A stretch of 64,000 nucleotides of DNA, taken from NCBI RefSeq assembly GCF_900167975.1, contig NZ_FUZU01000004.1, forward strand, positions 310,001 through 374,000, read 5' to 3'. Positions within the stretch are counted from its first letter, which is position 1. Each line of letters begins with the position of its first letter. The stretch comes from Ohtaekwangia koreensis. Its GTDB lineage: Bacteria; Bacteroidota; Bacteroidia; Cytophagales; Cyclobacteriaceae. Position numbers and translations under genes: made by a program. Below are positions 9,902-18,761 of this stretch, piece by piece. The notes under the pieces were generated by a model that had not been told where the DNA came from, ran no database searches, and saw only the letters and a program-made list of their open reading frames with translations.

Positions 9902-9945
9902 CAACAATGATTAATATAGTAATTTCTACAAACTAATCATTGTTG
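9902..9945. repeat. 12-bp perfect inverted repeat upstream of the sensor kinase
   Basis: Arms CAACAATGATTA (9902-9913) and TAATCATTGTTG (9934-9945) are perfectly complementary across a 20-nt AT-rich spacer. There is no T-run next to either arm, so it looks more like an operator or leader hairpin than a terminator. It lies 158-201 bp upstream of the kinase ATG. Confidence 0.55.
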
Positions 9946-10043
9946 ATTACGATTTGATTCAAACATTTCAGCCCAATGATAGAATGGTTCTGAATAATGG
10001 CAAGATATTACGCTCAACAACATCCACGTGATGCTAATAAGCA

Positions 10044-10076
10044 CAAAAAAAGCAGTGAGCTATACCAGCTCACTGC
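10044..10076 (-). terminator. Intrinsic terminator of the NAD(P)-binding protein gene
   Basis: A stem of GCAGTGAGCT with AGCTCACTGC (10052-10061 and 10067-10076) and a 5-nt loop is followed on the minus strand by a run of seven T. It begins 14 bp after the stop at 10090. Confidence 0.85.
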
Positions 10077-10089
10077 CCGATGAGTTAAC

Positions 10090-10728
10090 TTACTTGCCCG
10101 CTATAAAAGGCGATTTGCGCAGATAGCGTTGATCCGAAAGTTGTTGAACAAGAAATCGGGCTAATGCTGATGCACTTATTTTCTTTCCTGGACAATCGTG
10201 TAAATCGACTATAGGATTTTCTGCTTCCTCTGTTTGTTCTATGAATGGAAGCCGTACCATTGTCCAATCAACATTGCTTGCCTGCAGCAAGGAAAGTTCT
10301 TTTTGTTTATCAGCGATGATAGCCGGAAAGATCCATTTCATGATGCGGGAAGAAAGTCTTGTGCGAAAGCTCTTTTGATCGTAAGGCGCATCAATGCTCA
10401 AGCCGGTTACAACGATATACCTCGTGATGTGCTGCGCGTACATTGCCTGTATGATGTGCCCGGTTGCCTGGCTAAATATAGGAGCCTCCCCTTTCGACTG
10501 TCCCAATGTGCTGATTACAGCATGACAATTTTCGAGAAGTGTATGCACATCGGTATAGTTGCGCACATCGCCCTGTATTACTTCTGCCAATGGACTTGTT
10601 GTTGAAAATTTGTCAGGATTCCGTACAAGAACTTTGATGGTATATCCTTGTTCGAGTAAGTGCTTTACAAGGTATCGCCCTGCTTTACCTGTAGCACCTA
10701 TAACAGCTATTTTTTGATTTTGCTTCAT
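10090..10728 (-). CDS. NAD(P)H-binding atypical SDR (NmrA/YwnB-like)
   Basis: The 212-residue protein is a Rossmann-fold member of the NAD(P)-binding atypical SDR group. The N-terminal nucleotide motif GATGKAG is at residues 11-17 and RNPDK after the second strand is the usual cofactor-phosphate binding region. Members act as flavin reductases, redox sensors or nucleoside-diphosphate-sugar epimerase-like enzymes, and the substrate cannot be assigned here. It is monocistronic on the minus strand, with its own terminator at 10044-10076 and the terminator of the upstream large gene just before it. A housekeeping or stress role is the most I would infer. Confidence 0.8.
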   Translation of the reverse strand: MKQNQKIAVIGATGKAGRYLVKHLLEQGYTIKVLVRNPDKFSTTSPLAEVIQGDVRNYTDVHTLLENCHAVISTLGQSKGEAPIFSQATGHIIQAMYAQHITRYIVVTGLSIDAPYDQKSFRTRLSSRIMKWIFPAIIADKQKELSLLQASNVDWTMVRLPFIEQTEEAENPIVDLHDCPGKKISASALARFLVQQLSDQRYLRKSPFIAGK

Positions 10729-10865
10729 GTTGCTCTATATAAAATGGTAATGAAATTAGGATCGCTCTGTTTCGTTAGAACAAAGCGGGGGGCATCGTCA
10801 GAAAAGAATTTCTGCCCCTGATTAATACATTATGATTTTATATTAGAGCTTTTTGATAAGAACAA

Positions 10866-10899
10866 ATATACAGCGGATCGGAAAAGATCCGCTGTATAT
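10866..10899 (-). terminator. Terminator hairpin after the 1512-residue T9SS protein
   Basis: A perfect 14-bp stem (10866-10879 with 10886-10899) surrounds a 6-nt loop, 5 bp past the stop at 10905 on the minus strand. The following T-tract is weak, but stem strength and position argue for a terminator. Confidence 0.75.
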
Positions 10900-10904
10900 A
10901 GCCA

Positions 10905-13900
10905 TCATTTTTCGATTACCACTTTATGTACTGTGGTGCGGGCTTCCTGTTGAATCTCCAGTATATAAATCCCGGCAGCCAGTGAAGCGGTGTTAAGTAT
11001 GAAATTTCCGTCCGTTTCCGTAAACGGAACCTTTAAGATATAGCCCATTTCGTTCCGGACTTTGATCGTAGCAATGCCAGCGCCATTAGACTCAATTCTT
11101 AAAAAGTCTGACGTGGGATTGGGATAAACACTCAATACGTTGTCAACGCTTTCAACGAAGCGCACTTTTGAATATGTACTCGTTCCGTCAAAATCAACTT
11201 GCTTAAGTTTGTAATATGAACTACCGGCAAACGGTGCGTTGTCTATATAGGTATAGTCTACGCGGTTTGCGGTGTTGCCTGCAGCTTTTACTTTCCCGAT
11301 CGATTGAAAATATTTTCCATCTTTCGATCGCTCTATCTGAAAATAATCACTGTTGATTTCGCTGGCGGTAGACCATTTTAATTGGACATTGTTTTCACTG
11401 TCTTTTGCAGCGGTGAAACTCAGCAATACAACCGGTAAAGGGTTGGCCCCTGTTGACGATGAAAGTGCGAACGGACTGAAGGATGTTACAGCAGCACTGG
11501 TGATTATTGTGCCGGTAGTAGTATTTCCAGTAGTCCCTCCGTTGCCGTGATCTTTCCATCTGCCAAGACTCGCATCCCAACGGGCTACACGCAATGCACT
11601 GAGATCATTAACAATACCACTGTTCGTGTCCCAGCTAAGTGTAACATTTACGTTGGACGTTCCTCCTGTACGGTTCAGCGTCCAATATTCCCCACCGCTT
11701 ACGTGATCAATGGAAGCATCACGTTGTGAGTTCGGATAGATCACCGTGGGGTTCGAATAAAAATATTGTGCAGTAAAGTGATCGGTAGTCAAAGAAGGCG
11801 CAGACATAGAGATGGGACGATAAACACCGTTATCTCCTACCGGGAATGTAAAGGCCGTGTTGCCAATTTTCTTTATATCACCATCTACATGGCTTGCATT
11901 GCTTGCTCCTGTTACGCTCGCTCCATTCAGAATCTCAAGTATACCATTCTGAAAAAGGATTCCATTCGTAAGCGTTAACACGTTGCGCACCTGCTGTGTA
12001 CCGGAAGATATAGTAATGTTATTGGTTTTGTTGATCACCAGGTTATGGAATGTTTGGGTAGCAGCACCGCTGATCGTACTGGAAGCATTTGTACCAATGA
12101 ATTCAACGGTACCACTATTGGCTGTGAAGCCTCCGTTGTTTTGCCAGCTTCCATATACCTGTAAATTCAGAGTTGTACTGGTGGCGAGGGTTGCTGCCGG
12201 TATTGCACTGTTATATGTCCCTACTGCTACAGCACTATTGATTGTGATGTTGCGGCATACTGCACCCGAGGTTGCAATCACCGGCATACTGATTGGCCCT
12301 GCTGAAGGAATCAAAACATCGGTCGTAGTAGTTGGTACTGAGCCACACCAGTTACTGGCGGTAAACCAATCTGTACTGGTGGCTCCTATCCACACCGACT
12401 GTGATGCAGGTTGTGTTACAGGAACAAATTGTACGTTGAGATAAGCGGTACCACCACCCTGAAGCAATCTTAATTCAACGGTTGAACTGGTATATAAAGC
12501 ACCTGTCCATATAGCCGTGTGGGTATCACAACATCCGTTGTGTTGTGCGACTTGCGTGCCGTTGATCAATAATGTAAAGTTATCATCGTGAGCCGGTATA
12601 TTGATCTGGTATATACCACATGTAAAACCTGTTCGTTTAAAGCTCAGTGTATAATTTGATACACCCAACGCACATCCCTGGTACGCTGTTCCATTGGTTG
12701 CATTGGCTGTAGAGGGTGCGGCATTGTTAGCCCAACGCGTAGTCGTGTTAAAATCATAACCACTCGCTCCGGAACCATTCTCGGTATAGTATCCCGAATA
12801 GTTTGTTCCGATCACGGTAGAATTAAATGCATATACATTCCATGTACCGGTTGGAAATGTAGTGATTGCCGGCAACGGGTTGATGGTAATAGTAACCGGA
12901 GCATCTTTTGTATTACAGTTATTACTTCCGGTTACAGTATAGGTTGTTGTTACTGTAGGGCTTGCTGTAACCTGGAATCCTGATGTAGAACTTAATCCTC
13001 CGGAAGCTCCTGTGTTGGCAGACCATGTATAGCTACTCGCACCACTCGCTGTTAATGTAAACGGAGTACCAGGACAATATGTAGAACCGGTTGTAGGTGT
13101 TACGGTAGTGTTTGACAGCGGATCGATCGTAACCGGCACGCTTGTAGTAGCAGTACATCCGGTTTTGGCGGCATCGGTCACCGTGGCTATATATGAGTCT
13201 GACACCACCGGACTTACCACCGTGGTGGCGTTATTAGGTGAAGCGACTGTACCATTGTTTGCTGCGTTACTCGGTGCCCAGCTATAGGTAGCTCCGGTAA
13301 TCGCCGATGTAGCTGTAAGCGTTGTACTCGTACCGGCACAAATTGTAACGGGTGTGTTAGCCGATACCGGTGTTGATGTTGATGGATTCATAGAGAATTG
13401 AAGGCTTCCCGGACCGGAATTGTTGATCAACCTTAACTCCACTGTAGTCGTTGGGCCTATAAATCCTGTCCACGCGTTGGTGTGCGCATCACAGCATCCG
13501 TTGTGTTGAAATACCTGGACACCATCTATATATAAGGTGATATTGTCATCATGTAATGGTAAATCGATCTGGTAATAACCACAGGCTATATTTGTACGCT
13601 TGAAGCTCATGGAGTAATATGTACTCGATACCGAGCATCCCGTATAGGCAGTGCCTGATGATGCATTCGCGACAGAAGGCCCTACACTGTTTGTCCAGCG
13701 ACTGGTGGTATTGAAATTCAGATTGTTCTCTGTATAGTATCCATAATAGTTACTAAAGCCGGTGCCTTCATAGCAGTATATATTCCAGGCCCCGCTTCCG
13801 AAAGTACTTGGTGATGGCGCTGAACCTGGTGGTGTATTCTGCACCGTGATGAGGCGCGAAGCTGTTGATGTTGTACAGTTGTTACTTCCCGTAACGGTAT

Positions 13901-15443
13901 AGGTAGTGGTTACTGATGGATTCGCTATAACTGTATTTCCGGTGGTTGTATTTAATCCGGCACTTGGAGACCATGTATAGCTGTTCGCACCGGATGCCGT
14001 TAATGTAACCGTTGTTACACCCGAACATATAGTAGATATCGATGGCGCCATGGTAGTAGTGGGTGAAGCGGCAACCGTGATCAATACACTGCTGGATACG
14101 GAGCAACTTGTTGTAGCATCAGTTCCTGTAACGGTATAGGTCGTTGTAGCGGTAGGTCTTGCTTCAACACTTGCACCGGTTGATGGTGTTAGTGTAGCGG
14201 TCGGTGCCCATGCATACGACAGGGTAACCGGAGACGAAACAGTTAAGGTCGTTGGTGTTCCCGAGCAAACGGTTGCCGGTGGCGACAACGTCAGTGGAAT
14301 GGTGGATGTACTGAACTGCATCGACAAGAAACCATTTCCTGCTCCAACGTTTTGTACACGTGCTTCAACAGAAGATGAAGCCCCGAGAAAACCACTCCAT
14401 ACATTCGTGTGTGCGTCACAGCATCCAACATGCTGATATACTTGTACGCCATCAATGAAGAGTGTTACGTTATCATCGTGTGTAGGTATATCTATTTGGT
14501 AATAGCCGCAGGTAAAACTGCTTCGCTTGTATATAAAGGAATATGTACTGGCACTAGTGATAGGACATCCCTGATAAGCTTGTCCGGAAGTGTTATCAGC
14601 ATTGGATGGACTCGTTGCTGCTGCCCACCGGTTTGCTGAATTAAAGGAGAGGTTATTCTCGGTATAGTATCCGTAGTAAGAAGTAAAGGACGTACCGGCA
14701 TAGGCATATACATTCCACACACCGTTTCCGGAAACCGTAGGATCGCCACTCGGAGCAGCTATACTTAAGTCGGTTCCATTCGTAGCACTGGTAAGAGAAG
14801 GGTTTGATGAAACAATTCTGATTCTATAGGCACTTCCCGCAGGCGTACCTGCAGGTATAGTAGCACTGATCGTACCGGACGCAACCGAGGTATTGGTTCC
14901 GATCGTTACAGGACTTGCAAAGCTGCCGACAGCATCTGACAGTTGCGCAGTAAATGTATTTGCTGTGGGTGTATTTGTAAAATTACAGTTGGTGGTATAC
15001 GTAATCGTAAAAGCTTGACCTTGACAAAATGCTGTGGGTGTAAAAGTAGGCGCTGCTAAAGTCAGTGCGTTGATCGTAAGGTTTGAACCGTTGTTACTAC
15101 CGGTGATTGCAGGTGTTGAGCTTACAACCCTGATCCTATACGCAGTACCAGAGGCTTGTGTAAAAGGAATGGATGCTGTGATTGTACCGGCATTGGTAGC
15201 GGTGAGTGTTCCTATTGTTACGGGACTTGTAAAACTTCCGGTTGCATCTGATAGTTGGGCCGTAAAAACATTCCCTGCTGTAAATGAACCACTGATGGTA
15301 TAGGCTACACTCACACTTGCTCCGGCACAAAACGGAGAGCCCGTAATAGCCGATGTGGTTATGGATTGAGAGAAAGCTGCCGAGGACAGCAATACAAACA
15401 TCCATGCAGATACAACTCGTACTAAGATTAAAGCAGGTTTCAT
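10905..15443 (-). CDS. Large secreted multidomain protein with T9SS C-terminal sorting domain
   Basis: The 1512-residue protein starts with a signal peptide ending near AAFSQ. Two Ig-like beta repeats (about 27-235) come first. Three copies of a roughly 150-residue module follow, each with YYGYYTEN, CGYYQI or CGIYQI, HDDN, a D/NGxQV strand and a GCCDxHT motif; the DDN..DG pattern recalls PA14-type carbohydrate-binding domains. PKD/Ig-like repeats with TTTYTVTG motifs lie between them, then a beta-solenoid-like stretch. The last 75 residues (YPNPTSD ... KVVIEK) are a type A T9SS sorting domain. It is very rich in Thr, Ser and Ala and has no catalytic motif I can see, so adhesion, polysaccharide binding or matrix structure is likely. 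It is monocistronic and its codon use resembles its neighbours. Confidence 0.85.
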   Translation of the reverse strand: MKPALILVRVVSAWMFVLLSSAAFSQSITTSAITGSPFCAGASVSVAYTISGSFTAGNVFTAQLSDATGSFTSPVTIGTLTATNAGTITASIPFTQASGTAYRIRVVSSTPAITGSNNGSNLTINALTLAAPTFTPTAFCQGQAFTITYTTNCNFTNTPTANTFTAQLSDAVGSFASPVTIGTNTSVASGTISATIPAGTPAGSAYRIRIVSSNPSLTSATNGTDLSIAAPSGDPTVSGNGVWNVYAYAGTSFTSYYGYYTENNLSFNSANRWAAATSPSNADNTSGQAYQGCPITSASTYSFIYKRSSFTCGYYQIDIPTHDDNVTLFIDGVQVYQHVGCCDAHTNVWSGFLGASSSVEARVQNVGAGNGFLSMQFSTSTIPLTLSPPATVCSGTPTTLTVSSPVTLSYAWAPTATLTPSTGASVEARPTATTTYTVTGTDATTSCSVSSSVLITVAASPTTTMAPSISTICSGVTTVTLTASGANSYTWSPSAGLNTTTGNTVIANPSVTTTYTVTGSNNCTTSTASRLITVQNTPPGSAPSPSTFGSGAWNIYCYEGTGFSNYYGYYTENNLNFNTTSRWTNSVGPSVANASSGTAYTGCSVSSTYYSMSFKRTNIACGYYQIDLPLHDDNITLYIDGVQVFQHNGCCDAHTNAWTGFIGPTTTVELRLINNSGPGSLQFSMNPSTSTPVSANTPVTICAGTSTTLTATSAITGATYSWAPSNAANNGTVASPNNATTVVSPVVSDSYIATVTDAAKTGCTATTSVPVTIDPLSNTTVTPTTGSTYCPGTPFTLTASGASSYTWSANTGASGGLSSTSGFQVTASPTVTTTYTVTGSNNCNTKDAPVTITINPLPAITTFPTGTWNVYAFNSTVIGTNYSGYYTENGSGASGYDFNTTTRWANNAAPSTANATNGTAYQGCALGVSNYTLSFKRTGFTCGIYQINIPAHDDNFTLLINGTQVAQHNGCCDTHTAIWTGALYTSSTVELRLLQGGGTAYLNVQFVPVTQPASQSVWIGATSTDWFTASNWCGSVPTTTTDVLIPSAGPISMPVIATSGAVCRNITINSAVAVGTYNSAIPAATLATSTTLNLQVYGSWQNNGGFTANSGTVEFIGTNASSTISGAATQTFHNLVINKTNNITISSGTQQVRNVLTLTNGILFQNGILEILNGASVTGASNASHVDGDIKKIGNTAFTFPVGDNGVYRPISMSAPSLTTDHFTAQYFYSNPTVIYPNSQRDASIDHVSGGEYWTLNRTGGTSNVNVTLSWDTNSGIVNDLSALRVARWDASLGRWKDHGNGGTTGNTTTGTIITSAAVTSFSPFALSSSTGANPLPVVLLSFTAAKDSENNVQLKWSTASEINSDYFQIERSKDGKYFQSIGKVKAAGNTANRVDYTYIDNAPFAGSSYYKLKQVDFDGTSTYSKVRFVESVDNVLSVYPNPTSDFLRIESNGAGIATIKVRNEMGYILKVPFTETDGNFILNTASLAAGIYILEIQQEARTTVHKVVIEK
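12429..12868 (-). repeat. Cys-rich PA14-like module, third copy
   Basis: This encodes the module running from TGTWNVYAF to LNVQFVP, with GCCDTHT in place of the GCCDAHT of the other copies. The spacing to the second copy is about 0.95 kb. Confidence 0.7.
13395..13812 (-). repeat. Cys-rich PA14-like module, second copy
   Basis: This encodes the module from GSGAWNIYCYEG to LQFSMN, with YYGYYTENNLNFN, CGYYQIDLPLHDDN and GCCDAHT. Boundaries are approximate. Confidence 0.7.
14300..14740 (-). repeat. Cys-rich PA14-like module, first copy
   Basis: This encodes the module from GNGVWNVYAYAG to LSMQFSTS, with YYGYYTENNLSFN, CGYYQIDIPTHDDN and GCCDAHT. Boundaries are approximate. Confidence 0.7.
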
Positions 15444-15829
15444 TTTGATTATAAGTTAAAACACCTTAACAAACAAAGCCCAATACCATACTGTATACTC
15501 ATCAGCGTACCGATGAACTTACTTAGTAACCAATTTGCATTGAGAAACTGAAAGAATTGGCTTTACAGTCTTACATTAAAGGTACATCAAAAGAGTGCCT
15601 GATTTCATTTCAACGACAAAAAAAAGTATGAAACACCTCAAAAAACGCATTCAAACGATAATAAACGGGATAAGAGCACCTGTTCATTCCTCAGCCAGCT
15701 AAATAAAATTTGGGTCAGATTCCCATTTCGGATAACAAAAGCATGACGTTTATCTCAAATATGCCCTATACAACTACATCAATTTTATGAGTTATACTCC
15801 TATTTGGAACGAAACCTAGTCACCAATTT
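15444..15829. other. Intergenic region between ada and the large T9SS protein gene
   Basis: These 386 bp are 5' to the minus-strand T9SS gene and 3' to ada. I find no gene, no strong hairpin and no TAnnTTTG box at a usable distance, and nothing marks the end of the ada transcript. Confidence 0.5.
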
Positions 15830-16912
15830 TTAAGATTTCGAATTGGCTTTCTCAAAATCAAGCAGCCATTTTTTGCGTGGGAGCCCACCGCCATAGCCGG
15901 TTAAGTTTCCATTTTCACCTATAACCCGATGGCAAGGTATAATGATCGAGATCCGGTTATGTCCGTTAGCAGAAGCCACAGCGCGAATAGCCGTAGCGAT
16001 ATTCATATCAGTCGCGAGTTTCTTGTATGATCGCGTTTCTCCGTAGGGTATACGTTGCAAATTGTTCCAAACATTTTGTTGAAAGGTTGTGCCCGGTGCA
16101 TGCAACGTAACTGAAAAATCTTTACGCTCTCCATTGAAATATTCATTCATCTCTTTTTCCAATTGCACGAGATGTTTGTTTGTTCCGGGAAGTATAACAG
16201 CGTTCAATCGCTTACACAGATCTTTAAATTCTGTCTCCAGCATTTTGCGGTTTGTAAACTCTACCAGACATATACCTTGTGTAGTGGCACAGCCAAACAT
16301 AGGACCCAATGGTGTGGTAAAGCGAATCAGATTAATGACTGTTTTTTCCTTTGACTGCGAAGGAGCTTTACCAAAAACAGATCTATACCCTTCACTAAAA
16401 CCGCTTAAAGAATTATACCCACTGTCGAAAGCGGTATTCGTTACAGATTCTCCCACTGTAATTTTGTTAAACGCTGAATTTATTCGCAGCATTCGCTGAT
16501 AAGCATGAAAGCTGAGGTTATGATGCTTCTTAAACCAACGCCTCACCTGGCTCGGTTCTATACCGCGCTGTCTCAAATCATAATCTTTGATTCGTATATA
16601 GGGATTGCTATTCAATTCTTCGATCAGGTCATGTATAGGCTTGGGAGCCGTGCTCGCCTGTTCCATGGGTTTGCAAATTTTACAAGGACGGAATCCATGT
16701 TCAATCGCTTCCTGTGGACTTTCATAGAAAACTACATTCTCAGCTTTTGGTTTGCGTGCCCTGCACGCTGGCCGGCAAAATATACCTGTTGTTTTCACGG
16801 CTGTAATAAAGACTCCTTCGAATGAAGGGTCTTCACGCAACATGGCATTATACTTATCCTGAAAAGATAATGCTTTTCTGGTATGAACCTTATTTACTAT
16901 GCGTGGCATCAT
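15830..16912 (-). CDS. ada: Bifunctional Ada: methyl-DNA repair protein and transcriptional activator
   Basis: The 360-residue protein has the full Ada layout. The N-terminal zinc domain contains FCRPAC and RPCKIC: Cys46, Cys50, Cys77 and Cys80, of which Cys46 aligns with the methylphosphotriester acceptor of E. coli Ada. An AraC-type helix-turn-helix occupies about 95-185. The C-terminal O6-methylguanine-DNA methyltransferase domain carries IIPCHRVIG with acceptor Cys327. Known members repair O6-alkylguanine and, once methylated at the N-terminus, activate alkylation-response genes. Two Met codons open the reading frame; the first (16912) is used here. No alkB or alkA lies beside it, so it is probably autonomous. 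Confidence 0.95.
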   Translation of the reverse strand: MMPRIVNKVHTRKALSFQDKYNAMLREDPSFEGVFITAVKTTGIFCRPACRARKPKAENVVFYESPQEAIEHGFRPCKICKPMEQASTAPKPIHDLIEELNSNPYIRIKDYDLRQRGIEPSQVRRWFKKHHNLSFHAYQRMLRINSAFNKITVGESVTNTAFDSGYNSLSGFSEGYRSVFGKAPSQSKEKTVINLIRFTTPLGPMFGCATTQGICLVEFTNRKMLETEFKDLCKRLNAVILPGTNKHLVQLEKEMNEYFNGERKDFSVTLHAPGTTFQQNVWNNLQRIPYGETRSYKKLATDMNIATAIRAVASANGHNRISIIIPCHRVIGENGNLTGYGGGLPRKKWLLDFEKANSKS

Positions 16913-17037
16913 TTCTGAAACAGTAATTTAAATTAAATATGCAGCAAAGAAAAAAGAGCCTCCACAGACCAACAACCGAAAAGTTGACAAGTATTTTTTT
17001 ATGTATCTGCGCAAAAATGCTTTCCATTGAAAAACAC

Positions 17038-17045
17038 TAACTTTG
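17038..17045 (+). promoter_or_regulatory. Candidate -7 box (TAACTTTG) for the LytS/LytTR pair
   Basis: TAACTTTG matches the Bacteroidota -7 consensus exactly and sits 17 bp upstream of the ATG at 17063, which would give a very short leader. A matching -33 element was not found. Confidence 0.4.
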
Positions 17046-17062
17046 ATACAATTTAAACGTGC

Positions 17063-17824
17063 ATGCAGGATATAGCCCTTTTTATACTCATTACAGCCCT
17101 GGTGATTATTGCGATACTGGGAGCCGTTATTATATACCTGTTGAGGCAACTTCGTAATGCAGATAAAACCAGAAATGATGTCCAGGCTAAATTTACCACC
17201 CTTGAAAATAAAGTAGACAGCCTGCAACTGGAAACGCTCGAATCGCGGCTCAATCCTCATCTCTTTAAAAATGTGTTGAACTCCATTCAATCGCATGCCT
17301 ATCAAACGTATTTTGCATTAGATAAACTTGCCAACGTATTAGATTATATACTATATGAAAGCCGCAATCGGTTTGTAACGCCACAGGAAGAAATTGAATT
17401 TGCACTCAATCTCATCGAGATCAATAAAATAAAAGTAAGTCCGTTGTTTGAGTTAAAAGTGAAATCAAAGCTTGACGATGAAGATCCGCTATACACACAA
17501 CGGATTATGGCGCCACTCATTTCAATCGACTTAATTGAAAACGCTTTTAAACATGCAGACTTGCAAAGTGCTGATGCCTTTATATCCATTGTATTCGAAT
17601 TTAAAGACAGTACTTTTTCATTGACAGTTTCGAATAAGATCTCTAGCAAAACAGCACTGCGAAAAGAGAAAGGCGGCATTGGTTCCGAAACGTTAGAGCA
17701 ACGTCTCAAATTAATTTACAAGAATAACTTCCGGTTAGACCGATTTAAAGAAGAAGATGTTTTTATTGCACACTTAAAGATCAACTTGCTTGAGCACAAA
17801 ACTCAGATGCTTGCTACTCGATGA
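17063..17824 (+). CDS. LytS-family sensor histidine kinase (single membrane helix)
   Basis: The 253-residue kinase has one N-terminal membrane helix (about residues 3-27), a coiled coil (28-58), then a His_kinase domain with RLNPHLFKNVLN, whose phosphoacceptor is His66. The ATPase part has the N-box LIENAFKH and a GGIG loop. No separate sensor domain is present, so the signal is probably detected in or at the membrane, or through a partner protein. The 3' end overlaps the next gene by 35 bp, indicating coupled expression with its LytTR regulator. Confidence 0.9.
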   Translation: MQDIALFILITALVIIAILGAVIIYLLRQLRNADKTRNDVQAKFTTLENKVDSLQLETLESRLNPHLFKNVLNSIQSHAYQTYFALDKLANVLDYILYESRNRFVTPQEEIEFALNLIEINKIKVSPLFELKVKSKLDDEDPLYTQRIMAPLISIDLIENAFKHADLQSADAFISIVFEFKDSTFSLTVSNKISSKTALRKEKGGIGSETLEQRLKLIYKNNFRLDRFKEEDVFIAHLKINLLEHKTQMLATR

Positions 17825-18509
17825 CGAACTTCCAGGACTCACCTACCTGAAAATGCTTTGTGAGCAGATTCCTGAACTCGAAGTTGTAAAAGCTTTTAAC
17901 AGTCCCGAAATATTTCTACAAGAAATTCCTTCCCTGGATTTCGATCTTTGCATTCTCGATATTGAAATGCCTGTCATGAATGGATTACACGTTGCTAATC
18001 TCTTGCAGGGCAAGCCTGTTATTTTTGTAACTGCCTATAAAGAATATGCAGCAGAAGCCTTTGACCTCGATGCCGTTGACTATGTACGCAAGCCTGTAAA
18101 GAAAGAGCGACTGCAACAAGCGGTACAAAAAGCCGTGAAGCGTATTGGTAAAATAAACACTGCTAAAAATTTCGTTCAGCTAAATACAGATAAAGGAAAA
18201 GCATTACTCTTCTTCGAACAGGTATGCTATATTAAAACATCCGAATCCGACAGTCGTGATAAAGCGGTACAACTTGTTGACGGCACTATACTTACCCTGA
18301 AAAATATATCGTTCGAAAAACTTCTTGAAGTTCTTCCTGCCGATCAGTTTTCACGCATTAACAAAAAAGAATTGGTCGCTATAAAATCTGTACATTTTTT
18401 TTCGCATGACGAAATCACCACCAACATTGTACAGCCTTCCGGCAAGCCTCTCGTTCTTTCCCTGAGCGAATCGTATCGACAGGAATTCATCAACAAGGTA
18501 AAAGAGTAG
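17790..18509 (+). CDS. LytTR-family response regulator
   Basis: The 239-residue protein has a receiver domain (about 6-120) with DDE at 11-13 and phosphoacceptor Asp57 in LDIEMP, then a LytTR DNA-binding domain (about 145-238). The start is a TTG at 17790 inside the kinase gene; the next in-frame Met (residue 22) would remove the acidic pocket, so the TTG is preferred. It is the cognate partner of the overlapping LytS kinase. LytTR domains bind direct repeats upstream of target genes; none is assigned here. Confidence 0.9.
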   Translation: MSTKLRCLLLDDELPGLTYLKMLCEQIPELEVVKAFNSPEIFLQEIPSLDFDLCILDIEMPVMNGLHVANLLQGKPVIFVTAYKEYAAEAFDLDAVDYVRKPVKKERLQQAVQKAVKRIGKINTAKNFVQLNTDKGKALLFFEQVCYIKTSESDSRDKAVQLVDGTILTLKNISFEKLLEVLPADQFSRINKKELVAIKSVHFFSHDEITTNIVQPSGKPLVLSLSESYRQEFINKVKE

Positions 18510-18761
18510 TTTCATTACATTTTTTTACGGGGTCACTACAATATCCGTCTCTTCTTTTACAAACGATGACTATCATTCATTGTATTGTTCATATTTGCAC
18601 TCGCAAAGCGAAAAAGTATACGTGAAAATATCTTCTATTGAAGCGTTTCCTTTTCAGGATGCAGGTTGTTTATCAAGCAGCTCCGTTCTTTGGTACCACA
18701 GGTGGTAGCAATTATAGACATAAGGAGCGGTTTTGTTTTTTGGTTTCTCAAAGAAGAAAGA

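Larger units (their letters stand above)
9745..10089. other. Intergenic region upstream of the sensor kinase
   Basis: This 345 bp region is the 5' region of the minus-strand kinase operon and the 3' region of the NAD(P)-binding gene. It holds a 12-bp inverted repeat (9902-9945) and an intrinsic terminator (10044-10076), both listed separately. I see no gene and no clear -7 box. Confidence 0.6.

Noticed and set aside
11983-12444. 153-codon open frame on the plus strand
   Set aside because: It lies wholly inside the T9SS protein gene, antisense, and its composition follows from the Thr/Ser-rich repeats of that gene. No domain or leader sequence supports it.
18666-18761. Upstream TTG start for the antiporter
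   Set aside because: It adds 32 residues ahead of the first membrane helix with no conserved feature, whereas the ATG at 18762 has an A/G-rich stretch just upstream and a normal N-terminus.
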